Source of the DNA: Flammeovirgaceae bacterium UBA6059
Lineage (GTDB): Bacteria; Bacteroidota; Bacteroidia; Cytophagales; Cyclobacteriaceae
DNA length: 64,000 nucleotides
Reading direction: 5' to 3'
Assembly: GCA_002435755.1 (NCBI GenBank)
Contig: DIYH01000036.1
Coordinates: 1-64,000 of the forward strand
Shown: one piece after another, positions 43,666-52,065 of the stretch
Numbering within the stretch: position 1 is the first letter of the stretch
Layout: every line of letters begins with the position of its first letter
Made by a program: the position numbers and the translations under genes
The notes under the pieces: model-generated
What the model saw: the letters and a program-made list of their open reading frames with translations, nothing else
Database searches by the model: none
What the model was told of the DNA's origin: nothing

Positions 43666-44128
43666 GTCGTCTTTTAATTGTTTTGTTATGGGCAAATCAA
43701 CGGTCGGGTTGTTGCCAGACGATCACGGATGTTTAACATTTTCATCCCGGTCAGGAAGGCGACAAATGGCTTTGAGAGCTTAGAAATACACTTTTTGGAT
43801 CCAATGGTGATCGGGAACTAACGAGTTTATCACGTGCCAAGGTCAGCTGTGATATTTTTGTGATGAAAGCAAGGACCGATAGGCTCAACCATCAGACAGT
43901 CATTCGTTTAAAAACCTAAATACTCACTTCGAATCTAATTCTAGAAGTGACACCTCATAAAAGTCATCTCCACCTGATTCAGGAATAACATACTTTTCGA
44001 TCATTGAACAAAGCTCTTGATCTAAATCCTGCAACAAGTCGAAAAGAATGTTCTTGTAGACAGTCGTCTTTTACAGACATTTCTTTTTGGTAAGATTAAT
44101 GAGACACTGGAGTACATCATTAGATGGG
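43666..44128. other. 463-bp gap between repeat lipoprotein and histidine kinase
   Basis: No intact gene is visible. The first half is the upstream region of the repeat lipoprotein. The second half holds a frameshifted coding-like stretch on the minus strand, described separately. I see no exact TAnnTTTG element, no terminator and no repeat. Confidence 0.6.
43924..44080 (-). pseudogene. Possible small frameshifted gene
   Basis: On the minus strand an ATG at 44080 begins MSVKDD. One base shift then enters a frame reading VYKNILFDLLQDLDQELCSM and IEKYVIPESGGDDFYEVSLL, ending ELDSK and TGA at 43924. The composition is protein-like and helical, but neither frame alone is a complete gene. A small, about 50-residue protein with one inserted T near 44061 would explain it. 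The protein family is not one I recognise. Confidence 0.3.
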
Positions 44129-45622
44129 TCACCCGGCGTAAGCAGGTAGCGAAAACTGAAAAGTGGTGCCTTTTTCCGGTAGGCTGATGACCCTAATGGT
44201 AGTGCTATGGATCTCCATGATCTTCTTGACGATAGCTAATCCAAGTCCTGCGCCCTGGTCCTCCTTACGGCTGGTACTGGATTTCTTATAACGTTCGAAA
44301 ATGAAAGACTGCTCATCCACAGGAATACCGGGTCCTGTATCTTTTATTGATACTTCTACTGAGTTTTTGGAGGTCTGGGCAGTGATTGCTACATGACCGT
44401 TCTCCGGAGTATACCTCAAGGCATTGTCCATGAGGTTCTGAATAGCACGCTCCACGAGACTTATATCAGCAAAGACCAGTGGAGTATTGGGTGCGATCTC
44501 GACATTAAGACTCACCTTTTGTTTGTCAGCGATAATTTTGTATTTGCGCTGTACGTCAGCAGCCAATTCCCCGATGTGAAATGGCTCACACTCAGGCTCT
44601 ATTTGTTGGGCCTCCAACTTGGAAAACTCGAACAGCTGCGCAACAAGCTTTGTGAGTTTTTCCAGACTCTTGCTGACAATAGAAAGGTAGTTTTCGCGCT
44701 CTTCGGCGGAGAGCTTATCTTGCTTTATCTGCATGGTCTCGATATAGCCTTTCATAATGGCTAGCGGAGTTCGCAGATCATGACTCACGTTAGCAGTCAG
44801 CTCTTTTCTAAGCTTTTCGACGGACTTGAGTTCTTCGATATTATTGCTGATGGTCTCTGCCATTTCATTGAAGGTGACCGCCAGTGTGCTCATATCAGAA
44901 CTTTCAGCATTAGCTATACGTGCCTTATAATCACCTTCTTTAAAGCGCTTTACCTGGGTTATGATCTCTCTTAAGTTTTTTGTCAATGCAATAATGGATA
45001 ACGCACCCAACAGCACTGAAATGACAATGGTAAGTAATGTAGCACCACCTCCCAACTGGAAAAAGTAACTAGCTACAAGGCTTTTATTGACGCTCTCATA
45101 AGCTTGTCCTGCAAGAATGATATAGATATATCCTTCATTACCATTAATGTTGAATGACGCAGCAGAGAAGATGTTTTGGTTGTCTCGGTCGCGAGGATCA
45201 TCCCCAAGTATGTACTGCTCGCCATTGCTGGCAATAAATTGCTTGATTGGTTCTAAGCTGACCCGCTCGAGTGGTTTTCCCTTATCAGAATGATCAAGGA
45301 CGACAGAATACAGAATTTGCCCGCCAGGGTCCAAAAGATAAACCTCGATGAACCTGTTAACTGCCATCATATCGTGCATCAAATCACCGAACAAAGGTTT
45401 GTTTGGGGTGCCATCTTCAAGGAAGGGAGATTCATTCTGGAACTTCTCCAGGATGACGTGGTTGGCTACATCACGATTGAGAAGTTGAGAAGCTTCCAGG
45501 AAATAGTTATTAGTGAAGTAGATGGTAATCATCACATAAGCAAGCCCTGCCAGCACCATAATAGCGCCAACCGCCACGATGATCTTAGTCGTAAATTTTC
45601 GTGAGATAGAGTCGTTGGTCAT
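44129..45622 (-). CDS. HAMP-domain sensor histidine kinase
   Basis: Protein of 497 residues. A first transmembrane helix (about 13-34) leads a periplasmic sensing domain (about 36-190), then a second helix (about 193-216), a HAMP domain (to about 268), HisKA with the phospho-His in NVSHDLRTPLAIM, and the ATPase with NLMDNALRYTPENG, DTGPGIP and GAGLGLAIVKK. It is paired with the OmpR-type regulator 21 bp upstream in the same orientation. The signal sensed is unknown; the sensor domain looks like an uncharacterised Cache/PAS-like fold. Confidence 0.92.
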   Translation of the reverse strand: MTNDSISRKFTTKIIVAVGAIMVLAGLAYVMITIYFTNNYFLEASQLLNRDVANHVILEKFQNESPFLEDGTPNKPLFGDLMHDMMAVNRFIEVYLLDPGGQILYSVVLDHSDKGKPLERVSLEPIKQFIASNGEQYILGDDPRDRDNQNIFSAASFNINGNEGYIYIILAGQAYESVNKSLVASYFFQLGGGATLLTIVISVLLGALSIIALTKNLREIITQVKRFKEGDYKARIANAESSDMSTLAVTFNEMAETISNNIEELKSVEKLRKELTANVSHDLRTPLAIMKGYIETMQIKQDKLSAEERENYLSIVSKSLEKLTKLVAQLFEFSKLEAQQIEPECEPFHIGELAADVQRKYKIIADKQKVSLNVEIAPNTPLVFADISLVERAIQNLMDNALRYTPENGHVAITAQTSKNSVEVSIKDTGPGIPVDEQSFIFERYKKSSTSRKEDQGAGLGLAIVKKIMEIHSTTIRVISLPEKGTTFQFSLPAYAG

Positions 45623-45643
45623 AGCAGTATTGTCTAGTAGAAC

Positions 45644-46357
45644 TTAGCTAGCCGATTCCAGTTCTTCGTTGAACTGATAACCGACACCCCAGGTAGTCAG
45701 GATAAATTTTGGGTTGGTCATATCAGGTTCGATTTTTTGTCTGAGCCTGTTGATATGAGAATTAACTGTATGCTCATAGCCTTCAAAATCATAACCCCAA
45801 ATCAGATTGAGCAACCTTGAACGATCATAGCTTCGTCCCGGGTTTGACGCCAGCAACACGAGCAGTTCAAACTCTTTAGGAGATAGTGTCACCTTTTCTT
45901 CATCAAGCAGTACCTTACGTTTATCTATGTCTATGGTCAGATTGTCAAAGACGAGTATAGACTGATTGTTATCCGTAAGGCTCTGTTCAATCATTTTAGT
46001 ACGGCGAAAAATAGCCTTCACACGAGCGATGAATTCCCTTACGCTGAAAGGTTTTGTCATATAGTCATCAGCACCAAGCTCAAGTCCCAACACCCTGTCT
46101 ATTTCTTCTGCTTTGGCGGTGAGCATAAGTATGGGAGTAGTGATGTCTTTGGATCTGAGGACTCTGCAGACCTCTATGCCGTCCATACCTGGTAGCATAA
46201 TGTCAAGAATGATCAGATCATAGCTATTTTTCAGTGCCTCATCAAGTCCGTCCTTGCCGTTGCGATTGGACCGTACTTCGCATTCCAGATCTTGCAGATG
46301 AATGATCAGGAGTTGTACTATATCCGGATCATCTTCTATGATTAAGACTTTCTTCAT
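45644..46357 (-). CDS. OmpR-family response regulator
   Basis: Protein of 237 residues. The receiver has acidic residues in IIEDDPD, the phospho-acceptor Asp in LIILDIMLPGMDGI (about residue 52) and Lys in MTKPFS. The C-terminal winged helix reads SPKEFELLVLLASNPGRSYD and HINRLRQKIEPD. It binds DNA when phosphorylated by the kinase encoded downstream. It is first in the operon, with the kinase gene 21 bp behind it. Confidence 0.95.
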   Translation of the reverse strand: MKKVLIIEDDPDIVQLLIIHLQDLECEVRSNRNGKDGLDEALKNSYDLIILDIMLPGMDGIEVCRVLRSKDITTPILMLTAKAEEIDRVLGLELGADDYMTKPFSVREFIARVKAIFRRTKMIEQSLTDNNQSILVFDNLTIDIDKRKVLLDEEKVTLSPKEFELLVLLASNPGRSYDRSRLLNLIWGYDFEGYEHTVNSHINRLRQKIEPDMTNPKFILTTWGVGYQFNEELESAS

Positions 46358-46855
46358 TGTGGTTGGTAATATTCAGAATAAAGTATCACAAAAAGTTCAC
46401 GTAATCATGAAGCTTAGGTCAGCAATTCTCGGGAAAGAGTGGTTTGTATGTCACCGAATTTACAATTGAGGGTCGCTTATAGAAGTGAGAAAAAGTTGAA
46501 AATCCCGTGATGATTTTGCAATAATCTCACCGTTAGAATTGTCAGAGGTTCATTGGAAGGGGATATGACCCATCCGATAACCGAAGGGGCAGAACGGACC
46601 TATAGCAATCAATCTGTTCTTCAGTTTATGCATTGGTCTATTAACTGTTTTGTACTTCCGACAAGATCAGTTGGGTTGCTGATAGGCGAGGGTGGTTTCG
46701 AAAGAAGCTGCCCTCATTTTTTTGATAACAATAAGTCCACAACGGGGCTGCTCATCTGACACTACTGATTTCGCAAATCTGACGTCAAGTCAAAACGATT
46801 CTTTATAACTTAGAAAGGTTATCATATCAAATCAGCGTTTAATCTCATTTTAGGC
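46358..46855. other. 498-bp gap with a possible untranslated transcript
   Basis: Between the divergent response regulator and sugar isomerase genes no convincing protein gene is seen. A 68-codon frame (46553-46759) lacks any family features. A terminator-like hairpin at 46688-46723 faces the plus strand, suggesting that something upstream of it is transcribed, such as a small RNA or a leader. No known riboswitch could be recognised. Confidence 0.4.
46688..46723 (+). terminator. Orphan terminator in the 46.4-46.9 kb gap
   Basis: GAGGG (46688-46692) pairs with CCCTC (46711-46715), with TTTC/GAAA able to extend the pairing inside, followed by a run of seven T. The sugar isomerase gene starts 130 bp further on, so the hairpin would end a transcript that is not that gene's own. 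Confidence 0.5.
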
Positions 46856-47770
46856 ATGCAGTTAGGTTTTGTCTCCGCCATCTTACCAGAATTATCATTT
46901 GATGAACTTATGAAGTTTGCTTCGGAAGAAGGCTATGACTGTGTCGAGGTGATGTGTTGGCCTATCGGCAAGGCTACACGTAGGTATGCCGGAGTTACTC
47001 ATATTGATGTCACGTCCTTTGACAAGGAAGAGGCCAAACAAGCACTTGCTACAAGCATGAAGTATGGTGTTGATATTAGCGCATTGGGTTACTATCCGAA
47101 TCCTCTTAGCCCGGATAATGAAGAGGCTGAGACGGCCATCAAGCAGTTGAGGAAACTTATTGAAGCATCTGATGTCTTAGGCATCAATAAGGTCAACACA
47201 TTTATCGGACGTGATTGGACCAAGTCAGTAGATGATAATTGGCCGAGGTTTTTGGAAGTATGGGAACCATTGATCGAATATGCCGAATCCCACAACGTGA
47301 AAATTGGCATTGAAAACTGCCCGATGAGTTTTACCAAAGATGAGTGGCCCGGTGGCAAGAATCTAAAGACTACACCGGCCATTTGGCGTAGAATGTACGA
47401 AGATATTCCATCTGACCATTTTGGTCTCAATTTCGATCCGTCACATTTCATATGGCAGCAGATGGATTACCTGAAGGCGATCAGAGAGTTTGGACATAAG
47501 CTTTTCCATATGCATGCTAAAGATGTCAGACTGGACCAACACAAGCTTGATGAGGTAGGCATCATGGCGTACCCAAATGAGTACCATACACCAAAGTTAC
47601 CCGGTATGGGAGATGTGGATTGGGGACAGTTCTTCTCAGTGCTTACCGATACAGGATATAACGGACCAGTGTGTGTAGAGGTAGAGGACAGGGCCTATGA
47701 AGGTTCCATAGAAAGGCGTAAAGCCGCTCTAAGACAAAGTGCGGCTTACTTGCGGCAGTTTATCCAATAA
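46856..47770 (+). CDS. Sugar phosphate isomerase/epimerase, TIM barrel
   Basis: Protein of 304 residues of the xylose-isomerase-like AP endonuclease 2 superfamily. The start MQLGFVSAILPELSFDELM is typical. Metal ligands are probably in KIGIENCP (Glu), GLNFDPSHF (Asp, His), LFHMHAKDVR (His, Asp) and VCVEVEDR (Glu). It converts or epimerises sugars in the cytosol; the substrate is unknown. There is no export signal. The SDR 76 bp downstream is in the same orientation and could be in the same transcript. Confidence 0.88.
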   Translation: MQLGFVSAILPELSFDELMKFASEEGYDCVEVMCWPIGKATRRYAGVTHIDVTSFDKEEAKQALATSMKYGVDISALGYYPNPLSPDNEEAETAIKQLRKLIEASDVLGINKVNTFIGRDWTKSVDDNWPRFLEVWEPLIEYAESHNVKIGIENCPMSFTKDEWPGGKNLKTTPAIWRRMYEDIPSDHFGLNFDPSHFIWQQMDYLKAIREFGHKLFHMHAKDVRLDQHKLDEVGIMAYPNEYHTPKLPGMGDVDWGQFFSVLTDTGYNGPVCVEVEDRAYEGSIERRKAALRQSAAYLRQFIQ

Positions 47771-47846
47771 GTGTCTGTGATCAGGAACTTTGATTTTCCA
47801 TTATGGTTATTAGTCTAAGTACTAACGACTAAGAAATAACTATCGA

Positions 47847-48566
47847 ATGAACAAACTAGAAGGAAAAACTGCCCTCATCACCGGAGGAAGTAAAGGTATA
47901 GGCTATGGTATTGCAAAGGCGATGTTGGAGCAGGGAATGAAAGTAGCGATTACGAGTCGCACTCAAGCTAGTGCGGATGCTGCTGTTGAAACCCTAAAGA
48001 TGATCGATAAAGGAGAGATACTTGGGTTTGCTTCGGATGTCAGGAGCTTAGACAGCCAGCAAGCGGTCGTTGATGAATTGCTGAATAGCTGGAGTGGGAT
48101 AGATGTGGTCATCGCGAACGCTGGGTTAGGCCATTTTGGATCAGTGGAAAACCTTACACCTGAGCAATGGAATGAAACCATTGGGATTAACCTTACAGGT
48201 GCATTCTATACCCTTAAGTCAACAATACCGGCGTTGAAAAAATCTAAAGGCTACTACATCACTATTTCAAGCCTTGCTGGCACCAATTTCTTCGCAGGGG
48301 GGTCTGCGTATAATGCCAGCAAGTTCGGACTTACCGGGTTCACACAGGCCGCTATGCTTGATATGAGGCAGTACGGCATTAAAATGACCACTATTATGCC
48401 TGGTTCGGTAGCCACCTACTTCAACAGTCATACACCAAATGACGCTGACGGCTGGAAGATCCAAATTGAAGATCTGGGTCAAATGGTGATTGATCTGCTC
48501 AATATGCACCCAAGAACGTTACCAAGTAAGATAGAAGTGAGACCGACAACACCTCCCAGCAGATAA
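47847..48566 (+). CDS. Short-chain dehydrogenase/reductase
   Basis: Classical SDR of 239 residues. The cofactor loop is GGSKGIGYGIA (about 13-23), NAGLGHFG lies in the fourth strand region, and the active site has ISSLAG (Ser) and YNASKFG (Tyr and Lys). The fold is 3-oxoacyl-ACP reductase-like. Position downstream of a sugar isomerase suggests a polyol or sugar substrate, but this is inference. A strong terminator follows 27 nt after the stop. Confidence 0.9.
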   Translation: MNKLEGKTALITGGSKGIGYGIAKAMLEQGMKVAITSRTQASADAAVETLKMIDKGEILGFASDVRSLDSQQAVVDELLNSWSGIDVVIANAGLGHFGSVENLTPEQWNETIGINLTGAFYTLKSTIPALKKSKGYYITISSLAGTNFFAGGSAYNASKFGLTGFTQAAMLDMRQYGIKMTTIMPGSVATYFNSHTPNDADGWKIQIEDLGQMVIDLLNMHPRTLPSKIEVRPTTPPSR

Positions 48567-48593
48567 AGTTTTGACACTAATATGAGCACTAAG

Positions 48594-48628
48594 ACCTCCT
48601 AGGTTTCATAACCTTGGAGGTTTTTTTG
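48594..48628 (+). terminator. Terminator after the SDR gene
   Basis: ACCTCC-T-AGGTT (48594-48605) pairs with AACCT-T-GGAGGT (48610-48621) with one T-T mismatch and a TCAT loop. A run of eight T follows. This is a classic strong intrinsic terminator. Confidence 0.9.
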
Positions 48629-48651
48629 TTTGAAGAGGTTGGGTAGATCTC

Positions 48652-48843
48652 AGGCCAAACCGTATTTTTCATATAGTTGGCCTATGCAATAGGTCATTTA
48701 AACCAATAAAATGTCGATCATGAAAATATCTTCTCTTATATCAATGGACTAGAACTCAATGATGAAGCAGAAGAAGATAGCTATTTATTTAAACTCAACC
48801 TCAAAGAATAAAAATGTGACTTCAAGTAAGGTTTAGGTCACAT
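48652..48843. promoter_or_regulatory. Inverted repeats before the YHYH lipoprotein gene
   Basis: Two perfect 7-bp inverted repeats lie in the gap: AGGCCAA/TTGGCCT (48652-48658 and 48677-48683) and ATGTGAC/GTCACAT (48814-48820 and 48837-48843). The second ends 21 bp before the ATG of the Calx-beta/YHYH gene. Between them a 33-codon frame (DHENIFSYINGLELNDEAEE, then DSYLFKLNLKE) without a start codon looks like a coding remnant. Confidence 0.35.
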
Positions 48844-48864
48844 GTTAACTAAAACCAACTACTT

Positions 48865-50859
48865 ATGATAAACTTTAAATCCATTTTGACCCTTTTTCCA
48901 GGTTTTCTGCTGCTAGGCTGTGGTGGAGATGATGATACCATGGTGGAACCATTTTCTGCCAGCGTTTCCATCGCTTTGTCACCAGAGAGCGTCGAAGAAG
49001 GAGAATTAGCTCAGCTGGTATTCACTTTGTCAGAAACCAATACCAGCGGTTCGCCATTAGCAGTAGCGTATGCGATTGACGGATCAGCTTCTGATAATGA
49101 TTTTACTTCATTGACGGGTACGGCCAGTGTTCCGGTAGGTGAGGCTACCACCGGGATCACGATCGCTACAATAGATGATGATGCTATTGAGCAGACTGAG
49201 ACATTAGCGATCTCACTCGATGCTGATGGGACAGCAGAAGGGCTGAGTATAGGAAGTCCCAATTCAGTAGTACTCACTATCATTGATAATGACGAGCCTA
49301 CGCCTACAGAGATGACCCTGATCACCATCTCAACCGAATCCACTTCAGTGCAAGAAGGCCAAAGCACAACTGTCACTGTGGCCCTGTCACGGGCGAATGC
49401 TACTGGTAGTCCTTTGTCACTGTCTTATGAAGTATCTGGTACTGCTATTAGCGGTGAAGACTTCAATGAATTGTCTGGATCAGTGGAAATATCTGCAGGC
49501 TCACTGACAGCTGAGTTTACTGTAGAGGCGACCGATGATATGCTGATGGAGTCGGCCGAGTCCATTATCATTTCCCTTTCCACAGGCAATTTGCCCGAGA
49601 ATTTTAGTTTGGGAGATAGTGACGATGTTACCATAACTATTGAAGATAATGACATCAGTCCGGATGCTATCACAATTTCGGTTGAGGCTAGCTCAACTGG
49701 ATTGGATGAAAATGGTGGTACAACAGTGACGGTATCACTATCAAGAGCGAATGATACAGGATCGCCCATCGAAGTTGTATATGACTTGGCTGGTACAGCA
49801 ACTGAAGGTATCGATTATGAAATGCTTCCTGGTAGCGTCACCATCGCTAACGGTGAGCAAAACGTCACATTTGATGTGATAGGTATAGACGATTCACAAT
49901 CAGAAGATGACGAAACTATCACCATAGAGCTTTTGACGCAAGGACTACCTCAAGGTGTGATCATTGGAATGCCTGCGTCGGTAGAACTGGAAATCATGGA
50001 TGATGATATAGTATTAGGGGCATGCTCAGGTACCACTGATACCTATTCCATTGACCTTGATCCTACGAATTGCACAGTTGATATAGAGGCGGTACTGGGT
50101 ATCAATTCCTCATATTCAGAGCAAGTCTCTGGTAACAGCCGCATTATTACCACAAATGCCATTCCGAATCATAATGTGGGACAGTTTCCAAATATGGGTA
50201 ACCCCCACACCATTACTGAAATCAATAGTACATACAATATATCTACTTCACCAACGGCTAATAGCACTGTTACACTTTTGACCAACACAAACACGGGAGC
50301 ACCACTTTTCAGGTTTGGAGTATTATACAATGGTATACTGCTAGCGCCGATAGCGGCTGAATTTTTTACAAATACTCAAACCGGAAGTGACAATACCGAT
50401 TGGAACGAGAACGCGTTGAGTTCAGAAATCAGCTTAGGAACTGATTGCAACAATTCCCATGTCTTCCCTAGCGGAATGTATCATCATCACGCTACACCTT
50501 CGGCGTTTATCGCATCAATGAATATTGATGGTTCAACGCCTGTACAGATTGGTTGGGCTGCTGATGGTTACCCGATTTATTATAAGTATGGAAACAAAAA
50601 CGGATCAGTCGTAGAACTGACCTCAGGCTATCAACTGAAGACTGAAGAGAGGGGTGGAGATGGTATATCTGCTCCGAGTGGTTGCCCTGACGGAACATAT
50701 ACCCAGGACTATCAGCACATATCAGGCCTTGGCGATTTGGATGAATGCAACGGCTACCAGGATCCGGTCCTTGGATACATTTATGTGATCACAGATACTT
50801 ACCCTTCTATTCCCAGATGTTTTGTTAGCACCCCGAGCAATGACTTTAGAAATAACTGA
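48865..50859 (+). CDS. Calx-beta and YHYH-domain surface lipoprotein
   Basis: Protein of 664 residues. A lipoprotein signal peptide ends FLLLGC, followed by a GGDDD linker. Three Calx-beta domains span about 30-145, 150-265 and 270-375, each with a form of VEEGELAQLVFTLSE, GSASDNDFTSLTG and IDNDE. They bind calcium in other proteins. The C-terminal third has a YHYH domain (near VFPSGMYHHHATPSAF), seen in secreted proteins of unknown role. It probably sits on the cell surface. The end overlaps the next gene by about 20 bp. Confidence 0.85.
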   Translation: MINFKSILTLFPGFLLLGCGGDDDTMVEPFSASVSIALSPESVEEGELAQLVFTLSETNTSGSPLAVAYAIDGSASDNDFTSLTGTASVPVGEATTGITIATIDDDAIEQTETLAISLDADGTAEGLSIGSPNSVVLTIIDNDEPTPTEMTLITISTESTSVQEGQSTTVTVALSRANATGSPLSLSYEVSGTAISGEDFNELSGSVEISAGSLTAEFTVEATDDMLMESAESIIISLSTGNLPENFSLGDSDDVTITIEDNDISPDAITISVEASSTGLDENGGTTVTVSLSRANDTGSPIEVVYDLAGTATEGIDYEMLPGSVTIANGEQNVTFDVIGIDDSQSEDDETITIELLTQGLPQGVIIGMPASVELEIMDDDIVLGACSGTTDTYSIDLDPTNCTVDIEAVLGINSSYSEQVSGNSRIITTNAIPNHNVGQFPNMGNPHTITEINSTYNISTSPTANSTVTLLTNTNTGAPLFRFGVLYNGILLAPIAAEFFTNTQTGSDNTDWNENALSSEISLGTDCNNSHVFPSGMYHHHATPSAFIASMNIDGSTPVQIGWAADGYPIYYKYGNKNGSVVELTSGYQLKTEERGGDGISAPSGCPDGTYTQDYQHISGLGDLDECNGYQDPVLGYIYVITDTYPSIPRCFVSTPSNDFRNN

Positions 50860-51514
50860 TATCCAGCGAGCGGCTGTTTGGCCCCTCAGCACAGAGCGGT
50901 TCATTAAACTGTTTCTGGTATTGTCCCTTATACTTCTAACGTTCAGGACTACAGCTCATACCGTAGTGCTGTCTGAATATAGGATGAACTATGAGAAGGA
51001 AGGTTGGGTGTTGTCTTTTCAACAAAAGACAAGCCAGTTGAGAGATGCTATCTATGCCGTTAGACCTGATTTGAAAGGCACAAACCTTAATTCAAGGGAT
51101 TTCCTGGACGAGACGAGAAGGTATATCGCAGAAAACTTCTCAATGAAAAATCGTGGTGAACTCTTGAGTATCACTCCCATGAGCATGCAATACGGCGGGT
51201 TAAATTTTGAGGCTGAATTCTTTGTGGAAGGATTACCCAAACACCCTGATCACCTGATCATTGCAACATCCGGATTTGATACACATGAGCATTCAGTGAA
51301 ACTATTAAGTATTACGCTAGGGGAGCAGGGATATCTCAACTACTTCAATAGTGAACAAAAACAGGCCAATTTCTCATTTAATGCTAGACGATATGTTCCT
51401 TTAGAAACTGATGCTCAGGAAAGTAATAACTATTTGATAAGCATTATAGTATTCCTTACTACAATAATTATTGTGCCGATGGCATTATTTAAGCCCTCTA
51501 AGCTGGAGTTCTAA
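50840..51514 (+). CDS. Exported or membrane-anchored hypothetical protein
   Basis: Protein of 224 residues. The ATG was chosen over a TTG six codons upstream; both overlap the YHYH gene. A hydrophobic segment (about residues 22-38, IKLFLVLSLILLTF) is a probable signal or anchor. The body begins HTVVLSEYRMNYEKEGWVLS and resembles the small exported DUF6702-type proteins, but only loosely. A second hydrophobic segment (LISIIVFLTTIIIVPMALF, near the C-terminus) anchors it. The overlap with the YHYH gene suggests a shared role. Confidence 0.55.
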   Translation: MTLEITDIQRAAVWPLSTERFIKLFLVLSLILLTFRTTAHTVVLSEYRMNYEKEGWVLSFQQKTSQLRDAIYAVRPDLKGTNLNSRDFLDETRRYIAENFSMKNRGELLSITPMSMQYGGLNFEAEFFVEGLPKHPDHLIIATSGFDTHEHSVKLLSITLGEQGYLNYFNSEQKQANFSFNARRYVPLETDAQESNNYLISIIVFLTTIIIVPMALFKPSKLEF

Positions 51515-51579
51515 TGTAGATCACAGAAAACTTAAATACATGGATATTTTCTTACCGATTTGGTTAAATTAGAACGGAC

Positions 51580-51609
51580 AAAGGCGTCTTAATGGCGCCT
51601 TTGTTTTTT
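51580..51609 (+). terminator. Terminator after the YHYH operon
   Basis: AAAGGCG (51580-51586) pairs perfectly with CGCCTTT (51596-51602) over a 9-nt loop, followed by GTTTTTT. It ends the YHYH/hypothetical operon before the next lipoprotein gene. Confidence 0.85.
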
Positions 51610-51636
51610 AGTAGTTCTCAGTGACAAACAGATGAT

Positions 51637-52047
51637 ATGTCCAGGCTTACGATATACACTTCTTGTTTCATTATGATCTTGATAGCCTGTGGTCAGGAAG
51701 AAGGTCCCAGTGCTACAAGAGTTGGTATTTCCGCTAATGTCAGGCAGATAGATGAAGGAGACCAGTTTGCTATAATAGTCAGCACGGATGTCCCCAACCG
51801 AAGTGGAAGTGACTTTGTGGTACCCTTGATCTACGAGAATATCGATGAGTCGCTGATCGATGGAAGTGGTGTTATACCCATCATTCAAGAAGGCCAGGAG
51901 TTCAATTCTATAATTCTTGTAGTTAACGATGATCCCGATAGTATAGGAGATCGCGAGCTTGTGGTAAGAATTGATCCTAACCAAGTACCATCTGGTCTTG
52001 TTGTTGCCGTGAACTCGTCTGTGACTGTTAAGATCAACGACAATTGA
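51637..52047 (+). CDS. Small single-Calx-beta lipoprotein
   Basis: Protein of 136 residues. The signal peptide ends in a lipobox (MILIACGQ), lipidated at about Cys19. One Calx-beta-like domain follows (IDEGDQFAIIVSTDVPNRSG and FNSIILVVNDDPDSIGDREL, ending VTVKINDN). It resembles a single unit of the larger Calx-beta/YHYH lipoprotein upstream. It may be a companion surface protein. Its stop lies 18 bp before selU, so it could lead that transcript, though the functions differ. Confidence 0.7.
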   Translation: MSRLTIYTSCFIMILIACGQEEGPSATRVGISANVRQIDEGDQFAIIVSTDVPNRSGSDFVVPLIYENIDESLIDGSGVIPIIQEGQEFNSIILVVNDDPDSIGDRELVVRIDPNQVPSGLVVAVNSSVTVKINDN

Positions 52048-52065
52048 GACTAGATTTGCGCTCGC

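Noticed and set aside
43669..46690. Weak similarity between TTAAyTGTTTTGT ... GGGTTG-TG segments near 43.68 and 46.64 kb
   Set aside because: The shared bases are few and gapped; chance similarity in AT-rich gaps is likely.
46553..46759. 68-codon plus-strand frame
   Set aside because: No family features, a terminator hairpin lies inside it, and the composition is odd; more likely non-coding.
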